64,000 nucleotides of DNA, taken from a virus. Both the position numbers and the translations under genes were made by a program. Below the pieces are notes generated by a model that searched no databases, had not been told where the DNA came from, and saw only the letters and a list, made by a program, of their open reading frames with translations. The stretch is taken from IMG/VR virus record IMGVR_UViG_3300009159_000050, positions 25,967 to 89,966 of that record; one strand, 5' to 3'. Below are positions 1 to 8,251 of the stretch, in pieces. The number at the start of each line of letters is the position of its first letter. The first letter of the stretch is position 1.

Positions 1-2
1 AT

Positions 3-278
3 CCTTACTATACTAGTGATAGGTTGTTTGAAAGTACTGGTCGTGGTGGTTTTACCATATACCCAGAAATTAAAGGACTAGATGAATACTTTATGCCTGA
101 TGAAGTAGTATTTTACAATCATGGAAATTTAGATGACCTAAAAAACAAAATAGATCATTACCTTGAGAATTCTTTAGTAAGAGAAAGAATTAGATTAAAT
201 GGACACAATCGCACAAAGAAAGAGCACACCTATGTGCATCGTTGGGAAACTATTATGAATGAGTTAGGAATAAAATGA
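3..278 (+). CDS. CgeB-like glycosyltransferase, C-terminal fragment
   Basis: The reading frame is open to the left window edge, so only the last 91 residues are visible. They begin PYYTSDRLFESTGRGGF, which resembles the S-R-x-F-E-x-x-G-x-G-G-F nucleotide-sugar binding stretch near the C-terminus of CgeB/GT4-like glycosyltransferases. A TTG at 24 could be read as a start, but the homologous motif continues upstream, so this is a truncation by the window and not a short gene. It overlaps the next gene by 4 bases (ATGA), which places it in the same operon. The substrate is unknown. Confidence 0.75.
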   Translation, partial: PYYTSDRLFESTGRGGFTIYPEIKGLDEYFMPDEVVFYNHGNLDDLKNKIDHYLENSLVRERIRLNGHNRTKKEHTYVHRWETIMNELGIK

Positions 279-1204
279 AAAGTATAGCAATAACAGGTGC
301 AACTGGACTATTAGGTTCACACTTATCAAACCACTACCTATCACTAGGCTATAATGTTTTTGTTCTATTAAAAGACGAGCATAGTCGCACAGAACTTTCT
401 CCAAATGTAAACAAGGTTTATGGAAGTATTAATAATAAAACAGACATTGATTTTTTTATAGAAAAGTCAAGACCAGATTACTTTATCCATCTTGCAGCAC
501 AGACTCAGGCATATGACTCAATCAAGTATCCATACAATACTTTTTATACCAATCTTGTTGGTACATTGAATGTACTTGAATCATTAAGAGAATACAAAAA
601 TTGCAAGTCAATCATTGTTGCTTCTAGCGATAAAGCCTACGGGGAGTTAGTAAATGATGAATACTTTGAAGATCATATTCTTAATGGCATATATCCATAT
701 GATGCATCCAAAACTATTACAGACATAATGTGTAATTCATATAGGAATACATATGATATGCCTGTTGTAACTACCCGTGCCTGCAACATTTATGGAACTG
801 GTGACAATAATATTCAAAGATTGGTGCCTGGAGTTGTGAAGGCTTATAAGGATGGCGCATTGTTTACTATCAGAAATGGTGGTAGAGATATTAGAGAATA
901 CATTAATGTTAAGGATGTTGTTTCAGCATACGCTAACATACTTACATATGCAGAAACAGTTAATAATATTCCATCCTTTAACATATCCTCTGGTGAAAGA
1001 TATTCTACACTTGAAGTATTTAACCTTATCCAAGACTCAATTGGTAAAGAAGTTAAGCATGAGATCATTGAGAGTGATGGATTTGAAATTAAAAAACAGT
1101 TTATGAACTCATCTTTGCTACAAGAAAAAACTGGATGGAAGTCGGAGCATACTATGAAAGACAGTATGAAAGAAATAGTTGATTTTTATATGGAGTCTAA
1201 ATGA
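275..1204 (+). CDS. NAD-dependent epimerase/dehydratase, NDP-sugar 4,6-dehydratase-like
   Basis: This is a 309-residue extended short-chain dehydrogenase. It has the N-terminal nucleotide-binding motif TGATGLLGSH (about residues 7-16), the LAAQ stretch, the SSDKAYG segment, and the catalytic YxxxK as YDASK near residue 147. The SSDKAYG plus YDASK plus RACNIYGTGD series is most like CDP-glucose 4,6-dehydratases, which start dideoxysugar synthesis; GDP-mannose dehydratase-like activity cannot be excluded. Length is normal for the superfamily. ATGA overlaps couple it to both neighbours. It probably makes an activated deoxysugar for the adjacent glycosyltransferases. Confidence 0.85.
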   Translation: MKSIAITGATGLLGSHLSNHYLSLGYNVFVLLKDEHSRTELSPNVNKVYGSINNKTDIDFFIEKSRPDYFIHLAAQTQAYDSIKYPYNTFYTNLVGTLNVLESLREYKNCKSIIVASSDKAYGELVNDEYFEDHILNGIYPYDASKTITDIMCNSYRNTYDMPVVTTRACNIYGTGDNNIQRLVPGVVKAYKDGALFTIRNGGRDIREYINVKDVVSAYANILTYAETVNNIPSFNISSGERYSTLEVFNLIQDSIGKEVKHEIIESDGFEIKKQFMNSSLLQEKTGWKSEHTMKDSMKEIVDFYMESK

Positions 1205-1710
1205 ATATAAATTTTGGTTGCGGTAGCATTCAGCCTTCTGACTGGACTAATATAGATCTTGATCCAGAGTTTAATACCGAGCATAGAGACTTAGAACTGA
1301 TACCCGATAGCTCTTGTGACATTCTTGTTTGTCATGCAATAGTTTGCTGTGTTAAATATCACGACATTGAAAAGGTATTGTTAGAATTTTATAGAGTACT
1401 AAAACCAGGAGGAGTTGTAAGGATTAGCCTTCCAGATATTGTTTCTGGGTTTGATGCATATAAAAATAATAATATTAATTTCTTTCCTAATTCTGAAGAT
1501 GATTTGGATAAGCGTTTCTCTGCATGGCTAACTTGGTATTCACAATCAGCATCTCTGCTAACAGATAAAGCGCTACAATATAAACTACAGGATTGTGGGT
1601 TTAACTTTGTATCAAAAACAGAGTTTAAACAAACAGTATATTCAAATGAAAAAATTTATGAACTTGATACAAGGGAACATGAATTCTATTTTGTGGAGGC
1701 AAAAAAATGA
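1201..1710 (+). CDS. Class I SAM-dependent methyltransferase
   Basis: This 169-residue protein opens with an INFGCGSxxxxxWTNIDLD motif, the glycine-rich SAM loop followed by the acidic residue that binds the ribose. It later has the family signature RVLKPGGVVRISLPD near residue 90. This arrangement is typical of small methyltransferases in polysaccharide loci. Start and stop each overlap the neighbouring gene by ATGA. Its likely role is O- or N-methylation of a sugar or aglycone made by this cassette; the acceptor cannot be read from sequence. Confidence 0.85.
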   Translation: MNINFGCGSIQPSDWTNIDLDPEFNTEHRDLELIPDSSCDILVCHAIVCCVKYHDIEKVLLEFYRVLKPGGVVRISLPDIVSGFDAYKNNNINFFPNSEDDLDKRFSAWLTWYSQSASLLTDKALQYKLQDCGFNFVSKTEFKQTVYSNEKIYELDTREHEFYFVEAKK

Positions 1711-2414
1711 CAGAGATGGTTAAGACAATACTAAATGGAGAATTTGAAATAATTCTTCCAAAGCATCGTGCAGAGAGACCAGAGTGGCACACAGAAGCAG
1801 GTTGGGAAAAGTTAAGGCTTAAATCAATGCACAATAACATTGGTAAGGGCGATGTTGTTTATTATGTTGGTGCAGAAGAAGGTGAGTTTCCAGCGCTTTG
1901 TCAAATGTGGGGAGCAGAAGTTGTATTGTTTGAACCTAATCCTAAAGTATGGTCACACCTTCCACAAACTTGGAAATCAAATAACTTAGAACTTCCAATG
2001 GCATGCATTCCTGGATTTGCTTCTGATAAAGTAAATGAGCTTGCAAGAATTTATTATAATGAATGGCCTCCAGAGGCTGATGACGTTATTGAAGCAGCAC
2101 ATGGATTTAAAGAATTATACCTTGAAGGTGATTCATATGGTCAAATTACTATAGATTCTTGTGTATATGATCACGGTATTAAGCCACCTACCGCCATTTC
2201 ATTAGACGTAGAGGGTAGCGAATGGAGGGTCCTAGGAGGGGCTGAGAGTGTCCTTAAACAGTATAAGCCTAAGATTTGGCTATCTGGACACCCTGAATTT
2301 ATGTTACAGCAATGGGATGAATCCTTATATAATCTTAGACAATGGATAAAAAATTTAGGATATAAAGAAAAATTGCTTGATTACCAACACGAAGTTCATT
2401 TGTTCTATGAGTAG
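1707..2414 (+). CDS. FkbM-family methyltransferase
   Basis: This 235-residue protein has a GDVVYYVGAEEGEFPAL SAM-binding region (about residues 45-61), VVLFEPNP for cofactor binding, and the FkbM signature AISLDVEGSEWRVLGGA (about residues 153-169). FkbM proteins methylate hydroxyl groups of polyketides and sugars. The usual first-motif glycine cluster is degenerate (YYVGAEEGEF in place of DVGAxxGxx), which is common in the family. It is coupled to the preceding gene by ATGA and to the next by an 8-base overlap. Confidence 0.8.
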   Translation: MTEMVKTILNGEFEIILPKHRAERPEWHTEAGWEKLRLKSMHNNIGKGDVVYYVGAEEGEFPALCQMWGAEVVLFEPNPKVWSHLPQTWKSNNLELPMACIPGFASDKVNELARIYYNEWPPEADDVIEAAHGFKELYLEGDSYGQITIDSCVYDHGIKPPTAISLDVEGSEWRVLGGAESVLKQYKPKIWLSGHPEFMLQQWDESLYNLRQWIKNLGYKEKLLDYQHEVHLFYE

Positions 2415-3570
2415 TCTTATATTTTGTTCACATACAGATGATGGAATTTTTTCTTTAGGAGATTACATCCTTGATAGTAGTGATGATTTTACAATTGCAT
2501 CTGCATTTGCTGGCATACCAACAGATGATGCTGGATATAAAAAACACACTACATTAAGAAAAGAACATGACGAAGCCTGTTCTATGGTAAATGCTAAAGT
2601 TATTAATGGAGATCTATTAGATGATGTTTATGGAAAACAAAATGAAGATGATTTAATAAATTGGATAAAAAGTATAATTGTAGATTTTGATAATATATAT
2701 ATTCCACTAGGAATTCATCATCCAGACCACGTATTTTTATCAGATACTTTATTTAATTTAATGAAGCATTTTGATAAAAAATATTTTGTATATGCTGAGT
2801 TGCCATATAAATTGTCATATCAGGATTTATATGAAACAAGATTAAAAATTTTTACATCACTTTGTGGTTTAAAAAAAACTAACACCAATTTTACAAAAAA
2901 CAAAATTGATGCAATAAAAAAATATGATTCACAAATAAAATACGCAAGCGATCCATCTTGCATAGATGAAGAATTATTTGCACAACTTATTGTAGAAGAA
3001 GAAGTATGGGAAGTTTCAATATTAGATCATGCTAAGGTTTTTTGGGACAATGCTGCAAAAGATGTAGATGTAAAGTATAAATATATTGCAGATGAATGGG
3101 CACCTAGTGAAAAATTTTTAACTCTTATAGAGGACAGCAATAGTAATTGGAATAATGTTTTAGAAATTGGATGTGGATTAGGAAGGCTGCTCGTTCCTCT
3201 TGCAGAGAAATATAATGAATGCAACTTTTACGGAATAGACATATCTGATGAAATGATTAAGCTTGCACCTAAGAAAGATAATATAAAGTATCAAGAACTT
3301 GCAGACAATCTTGATCTTGTGTACTCAATTCTAGTCTTTCAGCATATTGACCACCAAGAAAAAATTAAATATATAAAACTTGCTTATGAAAAATTAAAAG
3401 TTGGTGGTATTTTATTCTTTCAGTTTGTTGTTGGAGAAGAGAATTCTGCATACTCTTATCAAACATCAAGGTTTGAAATTAACAGAATATTAAGTGATGT
3501 AGGATTTAAAAACTTAATCTTTACAGATCATATGCATCCTAAATGGATGTTTGTTAGGGCTACAAAATGA
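2407..3570 (+). CDS. PIG-L-type deacetylase fused to a SAM methyltransferase
   Basis: I start the protein at the ATG at 2407 (387 residues), which overlaps the previous stop by 8 bases and begins directly with the enzyme fold; an in-frame ATG at 2377 would add ten unlikely residues. Residues 1-110 look like a PIG-L/LmbE N-deacetylase: SHTDDG at 8-13 corresponds to the canonical HPDDE, and HHPDH at 104-108 is the second zinc motif. The glutamate zinc ligand of HPDDE is glycine here, so activity is uncertain. Residues about 240-387 form a class I methyltransferase (LEIGCGLGRL near 253, then FYGIDISDEM and KLKVGGILFF). The fusion suggests sequential deacetylation and methylation of an amino sugar (inference). 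Confidence 0.75.
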   Translation: MSSLIFCSHTDDGIFSLGDYILDSSDDFTIASAFAGIPTDDAGYKKHTTLRKEHDEACSMVNAKVINGDLLDDVYGKQNEDDLINWIKSIIVDFDNIYIPLGIHHPDHVFLSDTLFNLMKHFDKKYFVYAELPYKLSYQDLYETRLKIFTSLCGLKKTNTNFTKNKIDAIKKYDSQIKYASDPSCIDEELFAQLIVEEEVWEVSILDHAKVFWDNAAKDVDVKYKYIADEWAPSEKFLTLIEDSNSNWNNVLEIGCGLGRLLVPLAEKYNECNFYGIDISDEMIKLAPKKDNIKYQELADNLDLVYSILVFQHIDHQEKIKYIKLAYEKLKVGGILFFQFVVGEENSAYSYQTSRFEINRILSDVGFKNLIFTDHMHPKWMFVRATK

Positions 3571-4415
3571 TAAAAGCATATCTTCTTTCTTTTAATAAAA
3601 ATGATTGTGCTGCCGATAAGTGGGACTATGGCCTATTAAAAGAAATTTTTACTAAGTATGATATAGAAGAAATTAAAGTTACATCTTTGCCAAAAGAAGA
3701 ACGTGCTTTTGTTATTGTTCCTGGACCACAAAATCTTGGACATGAAAAATATATTAATAAAGAAATACAAAATATATCAAGGCTTGTTTTATTTATTAAT
3801 GGAGATGAGCAAGGTAGTTTTGATATAACAAAGATTAATCATCCTAATGCTGAGATATGGGTTCAATACCCCTATGAACAACACAAACATTTAAATAAAC
3901 TACCAATAGGTGTTCCACAACATCTAAAGAAGTTGGTACCAGATTATCCGTCAAAAGACTATGAAGTATATTTTAGTGGTCAAATAACACATCCAAGAAG
4001 ACAACAGATAGCAAAGGTTATGCCAGACATGCCAAATGCCCTTTTTACCCTTACAGCAGGCTTTGCACAGGGCGGAGAACCTAAAGACTACTATAAGTCC
4101 TTGTCCAGTGCTAAGATCGCTCCTGCGCCTGCTGGGGCCGCAACGATTGACACCTTTAGATTCTTTGAGGCTATAGAGATGCTATGCCTGCCAATTTCAG
4201 ATAGTGTAGACTCTAAGGGAAATAGTAGAAATTTCTATCAAGATGTATTTGGCTATGATATACCTGTTAGAAGTGTTACTGATTGGTCTGAGCTACATGA
4301 GCTAGTTCCAGAGTTGTTAAATAATTACCCTGAAAATATGCATACTGTAGTATCCTGGTGGATTAAATATAAGAGAGACTTAGGCATTAAGATTATGAGG
4401 CAAGTGAATGAATAA
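3567..4415 (+). CDS. Exostosin/GT47-like glycosyltransferase
   Basis: This 282-residue protein has a C-terminal region with the order YYKSLSSAKIAPAPAG, then DTFRFFEAIEMLCLPI. That matches the exostosin-type pattern of an S-K-(F/I) strand, a small-residue loop, and an R-x-F-E-A-x-x-x-G/C-x-P-I motif that holds the sugar nucleotide. An FSGQITHPRR stretch at about residue 136 also fits. Similarity is recognised from motifs only. It overlaps its neighbours by 4 bases (upstream) and 8 bases (downstream), as part of the surface-sugar operon. Confidence 0.65.
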   Translation: MIKAYLLSFNKNDCAADKWDYGLLKEIFTKYDIEEIKVTSLPKEERAFVIVPGPQNLGHEKYINKEIQNISRLVLFINGDEQGSFDITKINHPNAEIWVQYPYEQHKHLNKLPIGVPQHLKKLVPDYPSKDYEVYFSGQITHPRRQQIAKVMPDMPNALFTLTAGFAQGGEPKDYYKSLSSAKIAPAPAGAATIDTFRFFEAIEMLCLPISDSVDSKGNSRNFYQDVFGYDIPVRSVTDWSELHELVPELLNNYPENMHTVVSWWIKYKRDLGIKIMRQVNE

Positions 4416-5169
4416 AAAAGATATAACAATTATACTTGCAACATCTATAATACCAGCCCATCCAAATACTGAAATGATAGATGAAACCATTAAGTCTATT
4501 AGGGTACACTTTCCAGAAAATGAAATCATTATGCAAATTGATGGTTTAAGAAAAGAACAAACACACAGGAAACCAGATTATGATGAGTACAAGAATAGAA
4601 TTCTTTGGAAATGTTTACATGAGTATAAAAATGTATTGCCAATAATCTTTGACAAACATAGTCATCAAACCACAATGATGCGTAATACTATTGATGAAAT
4701 CCAAACACCACTTATGATTTATGTTGAGGGTGATGCTCCATTAACACCAGATGTGCCGATTGATTGGGAAAGGTGTATTGATCTTATTGAACAAAAACGG
4801 GCTAACACAATTCGTTTTCATCATGAAGCAACAATACCAGAACCACATAATCATTTAATGCTTGGACTTGAAGATGGCTTCATGAAAACATCTCAATGGA
4901 GTCAAAGACCTCACTTAAGTACTGTAAAATATTATAAAGATGTTGTCTTACCTTTCTGTAAACCAATAAGTTTTATTGAAGATAGATTTCACGGTAAGGT
5001 TCAAGATGATATTTTTCCTTACGATAGTTTTAGTCAGGAAGGTTGGGACACACATAAACTTTGGATCTATCATCCTGAAGGAAATATAAAACGATCTTAT
5101 CATTTAGATGGTCGTGATGGTACAAGAAAGTTTACACAGGATGATGATACTTGGGGATATACAGAGTGA
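4408..5169 (+). CDS. GT-A-like (family 2 type) glycosyltransferase
   Basis: This 253-residue protein begins ITIILATSIIPAHPNTEMI, followed by IDETIKSIR and EIIMQIDG, the layout of GT-A fold glycosyltransferases. YVEGDAPLTPD near residue 110 probably supplies the metal-binding acidic residues, in the place usually held by DxD. The C-terminal half ends with a segment rich in His, Asp and Trp that I cannot assign. It starts inside the previous gene (ATGAATAA, 8-base overlap). Confidence 0.6.
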   Translation: MNKKDITIILATSIIPAHPNTEMIDETIKSIRVHFPENEIIMQIDGLRKEQTHRKPDYDEYKNRILWKCLHEYKNVLPIIFDKHSHQTTMMRNTIDEIQTPLMIYVEGDAPLTPDVPIDWERCIDLIEQKRANTIRFHHEATIPEPHNHLMLGLEDGFMKTSQWSQRPHLSTVKYYKDVVLPFCKPISFIEDRFHGKVQDDIFPYDSFSQEGWDTHKLWIYHPEGNIKRSYHLDGRDGTRKFTQDDDTWGYTE

Positions 5170-6197
5170 CATTTGGAATAATTGCAAGATGTGATAATAG
5201 TGGATTGGGCAATCAGACAAGAGATCTGGTTAAAATGCTAAATCCAGATAAGATTCTTTTAATTAATTCCTCAAGCTTCAACAATAATAAACAATATCCT
5301 GAGTGGTATGATGGCTATAACGTAATAATGACAGATGGTTTTCCAACTAAACAAGAGGTTTCTAGATTTATGGATGGACTAAATTCTGTACTTACATGCG
5401 AAACCTTTTACCATCCACATTTTATTCACCTTTCACAGAGACGTAACGTTAAAACGTTGATGCAGTATAACTATGAGTTTCTTGATCATTTAAATAGACC
5501 AGATATGCCTTTGCCAACCTATATGATTGCCCCTAGTTATTGGAAGATAGATGAGGTTATTAGTAAGTTTAGTAATGATACCAATGTTATTCATTTACCG
5601 CCGCCGATTGACTCATCTGAGTTTGCTTCTGTAAGAGATAATAATCTTGGAAAAGATCATAAAAGAATTCTTCATATTGGTGGCAAGGCAGCTTCTCAGG
5701 ATAGGAATGGCACTCAAACTGTTATTGATATGCTTGAGCATTCAACAGCTGACTATGAGTTAGTTGTTAGAAGTCAAACGGAACTTAAAGTTAATTGCAA
5801 AGATCCCAGACTTACTATTGACATAAGCGATAATGATAGCAGGTCTTCAATGTATGAGGGCTTTGACGCTATGGTTCTTCCAAGAAGATATGCTGGCTTA
5901 TGCTTGCCAATGAATGAGGCGCTTATGAGTGGTCTACCAGTCTTTATGACTGACATATCACCAAATAATGAAATTCTTCCAAACGATTGGCTAATTCCTT
6001 CAAGAAAAATAAACACACTTATGACAAGAGTTAAATTAGATGTATATGAGGCTGATCCCAAACAGCTTGCTAAAAGAATTGATAACTATGTTAACAGTGA
6101 TAAAAAAGCAGAAAAAGAAAAAGCTGCAACTATTGGGTTTGAAAACTTTGATCCATCTATTCTAAAGAATCAATACCTTCGGATTCTGGAAGGATAA
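5166..6197 (+). CDS. GT-B (family 4 type) glycosyltransferase
   Basis: I choose the GTG at 5166, which gives the GTGA 4-base overlap typical of this operon; a TTG at 5151 would lie within the preceding gene. The 343-residue protein has an N-terminal GLGNQTRDL loop, a central HIGGKAASQDRNGT phosphate/uracil-binding segment, and the acidic C-terminal signature YEGFDAMVLPRRYAGLCLP with NEALMSGLPV, as in retaining GT4 enzymes. It is the last gene of the plus-strand cassette. Its 3' end overlaps, tail to tail, the minus-strand gene ending at 6157 by 41 bases. Confidence 0.8.
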   Translation: MTFGIIARCDNSGLGNQTRDLVKMLNPDKILLINSSSFNNNKQYPEWYDGYNVIMTDGFPTKQEVSRFMDGLNSVLTCETFYHPHFIHLSQRRNVKTLMQYNYEFLDHLNRPDMPLPTYMIAPSYWKIDEVISKFSNDTNVIHLPPPIDSSEFASVRDNNLGKDHKRILHIGGKAASQDRNGTQTVIDMLEHSTADYELVVRSQTELKVNCKDPRLTIDISDNDSRSSMYEGFDAMVLPRRYAGLCLPMNEALMSGLPVFMTDISPNNEILPNDWLIPSRKINTLMTRVKLDVYEADPKQLAKRIDNYVNSDKKAEKEKAATIGFENFDPSILKNQYLRILEG

Positions 6198-6843
6198 ACT
6201 CTTCTGAGAATTTTTGTTTTAAATTTCCAAGAGTCATGAAGGTTGCTTTTTGATCATTTCTAAATTTAATGTATGTTCTAAGCTCTTTAATTTTATAGTC
6301 TGTAAACTTTAATATATAATAAGATAACCAGAGATCGTCAATAATCCAGTACTCTTCAGGGCAATCAAAGAAGTCCTCATTTAAAAACAGCTTAGACTCA
6401 CAAATAAGTCCACCAGTTCCAGCATAGTTGCCTAGTTCATCGCCGACAATCTTAATCTTTCTTTTATATCTTGCATTAATTCGGTGTGCCCAAAAAGATT
6501 TTACTACATTAGGCTCATATTGTTTATGACATTCTTCTATAAAAGTGTTTGGAATAATTTCATCATCATCAATAAATATTATTTTTTCATACCCTTGTTC
6601 AGCAAGATCTCTTGCTAACAAAAATCTAGCAAACTGTTTAAAATCATTTTTGTATTCATTAATTGATATATTTAAACCACCACCATACTTATCTAAATAG
6701 CGCAAAAGTCTTTCATTTTGATTTGAATTATCAACAATATAAAAATCAAAGTCTTTATCTGTTTGATTGTTTATGCAGCCCAAAGTAAGCTTAAGGTTTT
6801 CCAACCTTATATAGGTACACATTATTAAAGCTGTATTTGACAT
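6157..6843 (-). CDS. GT2 family glycosyltransferase
   Basis: This 228-residue protein begins ALIMCTYIRLENLKLTL, with the NN-QT spacing typical of GT2 enzymes, then FYIVDNSNQN. The metal-binding DxD appears as IFIDDDEIIP near residue 90. GTGGLICES and EYWIIDDLWLSYY follow, matching the acceptor-side (E/D)D motif. Its operon direction is opposite to the plus-strand sugar cassette, yet its function fits with it. A weak TATTAT just upstream may be its -10. The converging overlap with the previous gene may lead to antisense interference. Confidence 0.85.
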   Translation of the reverse strand: MSNTALIMCTYIRLENLKLTLGCINNQTDKDFDFYIVDNSNQNERLLRYLDKYGGGLNISINEYKNDFKQFARFLLARDLAEQGYEKIIFIDDDEIIPNTFIEECHKQYEPNVVKSFWAHRINARYKRKIKIVGDELGNYAGTGGLICESKLFLNEDFFDCPEEYWIIDDLWLSYYILKFTDYKIKELRTYIKFRNDQKATFMTLGNLKQKFSEEFILPESEGIDSLE

Positions 6844-6859
6844 ATTAATCTATAATAGC

Positions 6860-6893
6860 ATAAAAAGAAGACCAGCCTATTGCTAGGCTGGCC
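6860..6893 (-). terminator. Intrinsic terminator after the small holin-like gene
   Basis: On the minus strand an 8-bp stem (CCAGCCTA at 6872-6879 with TAGGCTGG at 6884-6891) closes a 4-base loop and is followed by CTTCTTTTTA. It lies 15 bases past the stop of the 6907-7188 gene and separates the accessory operon from the glycosyltransferase gene. Confidence 0.85.
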
Positions 6894-6906
6894 CTCCATA
6901 ATATAA

Positions 6907-7188
6907 CTACTTTACAGCAGTCTTCTTTGCAGCAGCCTTCTTAGCAGCCTTCTTAGCAGGTGCCTTAGCAGCCTTCAGAGCCTGATCTACGGCCTTAGCA
7001 TCTGGCAATACACCAAACGCCTTGTCGTTAGGATTGATTGCTCTAATAGCCACTGGAGCGATTGCAGCAACTAGTGCTGTCCATAGATCCTTTGGATCTG
7101 TAACTCCTGCCATGTATAGGGCAAGTCCTGATGCAAGCACTGATCTTCCGTATGATGCTAGTAGTGCCTTTAGTTGTTCTGTATTCAT
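6907..7188 (-). CDS. Small membrane protein with Lys/Ala-rich tail, holin candidate
   Basis: This 93-residue protein has a hydrophobic region at about residues 13-55, including SGLALYMAGVTDP and TALVAAIAPVAIRAINPND, followed by a basic tail (KAAKAPAKKAAKKAAAKK). The LYMAGVTDP plus NPNDKAFG arrangement resembles small actinophage membrane proteins often annotated as holins (family knowledge, not proof). A near-perfect Shine-Dalgarno, AGGAGGAATAAA, precedes the ATG and overlaps the stop of the gene upstream. An intrinsic terminator follows. The endolysin is 6.8 kb away, so the lysis role is inferred. Confidence 0.6.
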   Translation of the reverse strand: MNTEQLKALLASYGRSVLASGLALYMAGVTDPKDLWTALVAAIAPVAIRAINPNDKAFGVLPDAKAVDQALKAAKAPAKKAAKKAAAKKTAVK

Positions 7189-7198
7189 TTTATTCCTC

Positions 7199-7357
7199 CT
7201 AGGATATAACTCGTGTTAGTATTGTGAAACCAATCCATAGACCAATAATTCCTGCGACTCCCGCAAAAACTGGTGGTGCTGGTACTGGCAATTTGAATGC
7301 TGCGAACACGACACCGCATCCAAAACCTGTTAGTGTTGATAGAATAATATCTTTCAT
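7199..7357 (-). CDS. XapX-domain small membrane protein
   Basis: This 52-residue protein has the XapX/DUF1427 signature: an N-terminal helix (LSTLTGFGCGVVFAAFK), then LPVPAPPVFAGVAGIIGL and a second helix ending TILTRVIS. Two membrane spans linked by the proline-rich loop are expected. The ATG overlaps the previous stop as ATGA (7354-7357) and has GAGGAG upstream. Its stop lies within the ribosome-binding site of the next gene. The molecular function of XapX is unknown. With the downstream holin-like gene it may modify the membrane. Confidence 0.8.
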   Translation of the reverse strand: MKDIILSTLTGFGCGVVFAAFKLPVPAPPVFAGVAGIIGLWIGFTILTRVIS

Positions 7358-8232
7358 TGTTTCTCCTCAATAGATAATAGTTGTTTTAATTTTTTTTGTT
7401 TTGTATATTCTTTTATAGCTTCTATAACCACATCTCTTTCTTCAGGTGGCCAAGCATTCATTAGTATTTGTTTTATTCCATCTTTTTCAAGCTTATCTAC
7501 AAAATTATCAAATTGCTCATAGGTAAAATATTCAACATCAGTTACTGAATGCTCTAACTCTCCTTTACGCCATGCTGGTTTTATAACATATCCATCTAAA
7601 AGGCTTAGCTCTGCTTCTGTTTTTCTAAATACTGGGGTCATTGCTATCATAGCATCTGTATCTTTTAGATTTATTTTATTTGATAATAATTGATCAGGGT
7701 TATTATTGTCTACAGACCAGTGTTGATTTATATAGGATCTGTAAGGTAAAATTATTTTATTTTTATATATCTGTGCTGCTTCTAATACATACTGATTTGT
7801 TGTTGATACATAAAAATCTAATTTATTAATGTAATCCTGATTTCCTGGCATTGTATTTAAGGTGTTTACATAATCAACAAGATATTTTGATCTATCAACC
7901 TTGCTTGATAAGTCATTAACATTTCCTAATATTCCACCAAAATCTATTTCATTTTCTTTTGGATATCCAGAAATTAAATTTATTTGTAGTCTTTGTTTCA
8001 TTATTGAGTTAATAGATTTGTTAATTATACAAAGGTATTGTGGTGAAATTGTGTATGGCCTTATTGCAACCAAGTATTTAATTTTTTCTGTAGATTTTAT
8101 ATCCCTTGCAACTTTTGCAAACATATCACCCTGTGATAAATCATGTGTAAACATTACACCACTAAATCCACTATCTTCTAGTCTAGATATAAATCCTTCT
8201 TCAAAGTAACCACCAAAATAATAAAATTCCAT
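7354..8232 (-). CDS. Luciferase-like (LLM family) flavin oxidoreductase
   Basis: This 292-residue protein resembles alkanesulfonate monooxygenase/bacterial luciferase-type enzymes. Near the N-terminus EEGFISRLEDSGFSGVMF gives the first strand-helix of the barrel. KYLVAIRPYTISPQY and then RLQINLISGYPKENE match the conserved VA(L/I)RP-x3-SP and RL-x-IN-(L/V)-x-(S/T)G segments near the flavin site. The family uses FMN or F420 to oxidise small substrates. It is slightly shorter than usual (about 330-380) and diverged at several loop positions. It is translationally coupled to the XapX gene. Confidence 0.7.
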   Translation of the reverse strand: MEFYYFGGYFEEGFISRLEDSGFSGVMFTHDLSQGDMFAKVARDIKSTEKIKYLVAIRPYTISPQYLCIINKSINSIMKQRLQINLISGYPKENEIDFGGILGNVNDLSSKVDRSKYLVDYVNTLNTMPGNQDYINKLDFYVSTTNQYVLEAAQIYKNKIILPYRSYINQHWSVDNNNPDQLLSNKINLKDTDAMIAMTPVFRKTEAELSLLDGYVIKPAWRKGELEHSVTDVEYFTYEQFDNFVDKLEKDGIKQILMNAWPPEERDVVIEAIKEYTKQKKLKQLLSIEEKQ

Positions 8233-8251
8233 ATTAAATTATCTCACACTT

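Noticed and set aside
2377-2406. Upstream ATG as start of the deacetylase/methyltransferase gene
   Set aside because: It would add ten residues before the enzyme fold and overlap the previous gene by 38 bases. The ATG at 2407 gives the usual 8-base overlap.
7185-7370. 61-residue minus-strand frame over the XapX gene
   Set aside because: It is rich in Arg, Ser and Trp without a fold. The other frame (7199-7357) gives a clear XapX protein with good start signals.
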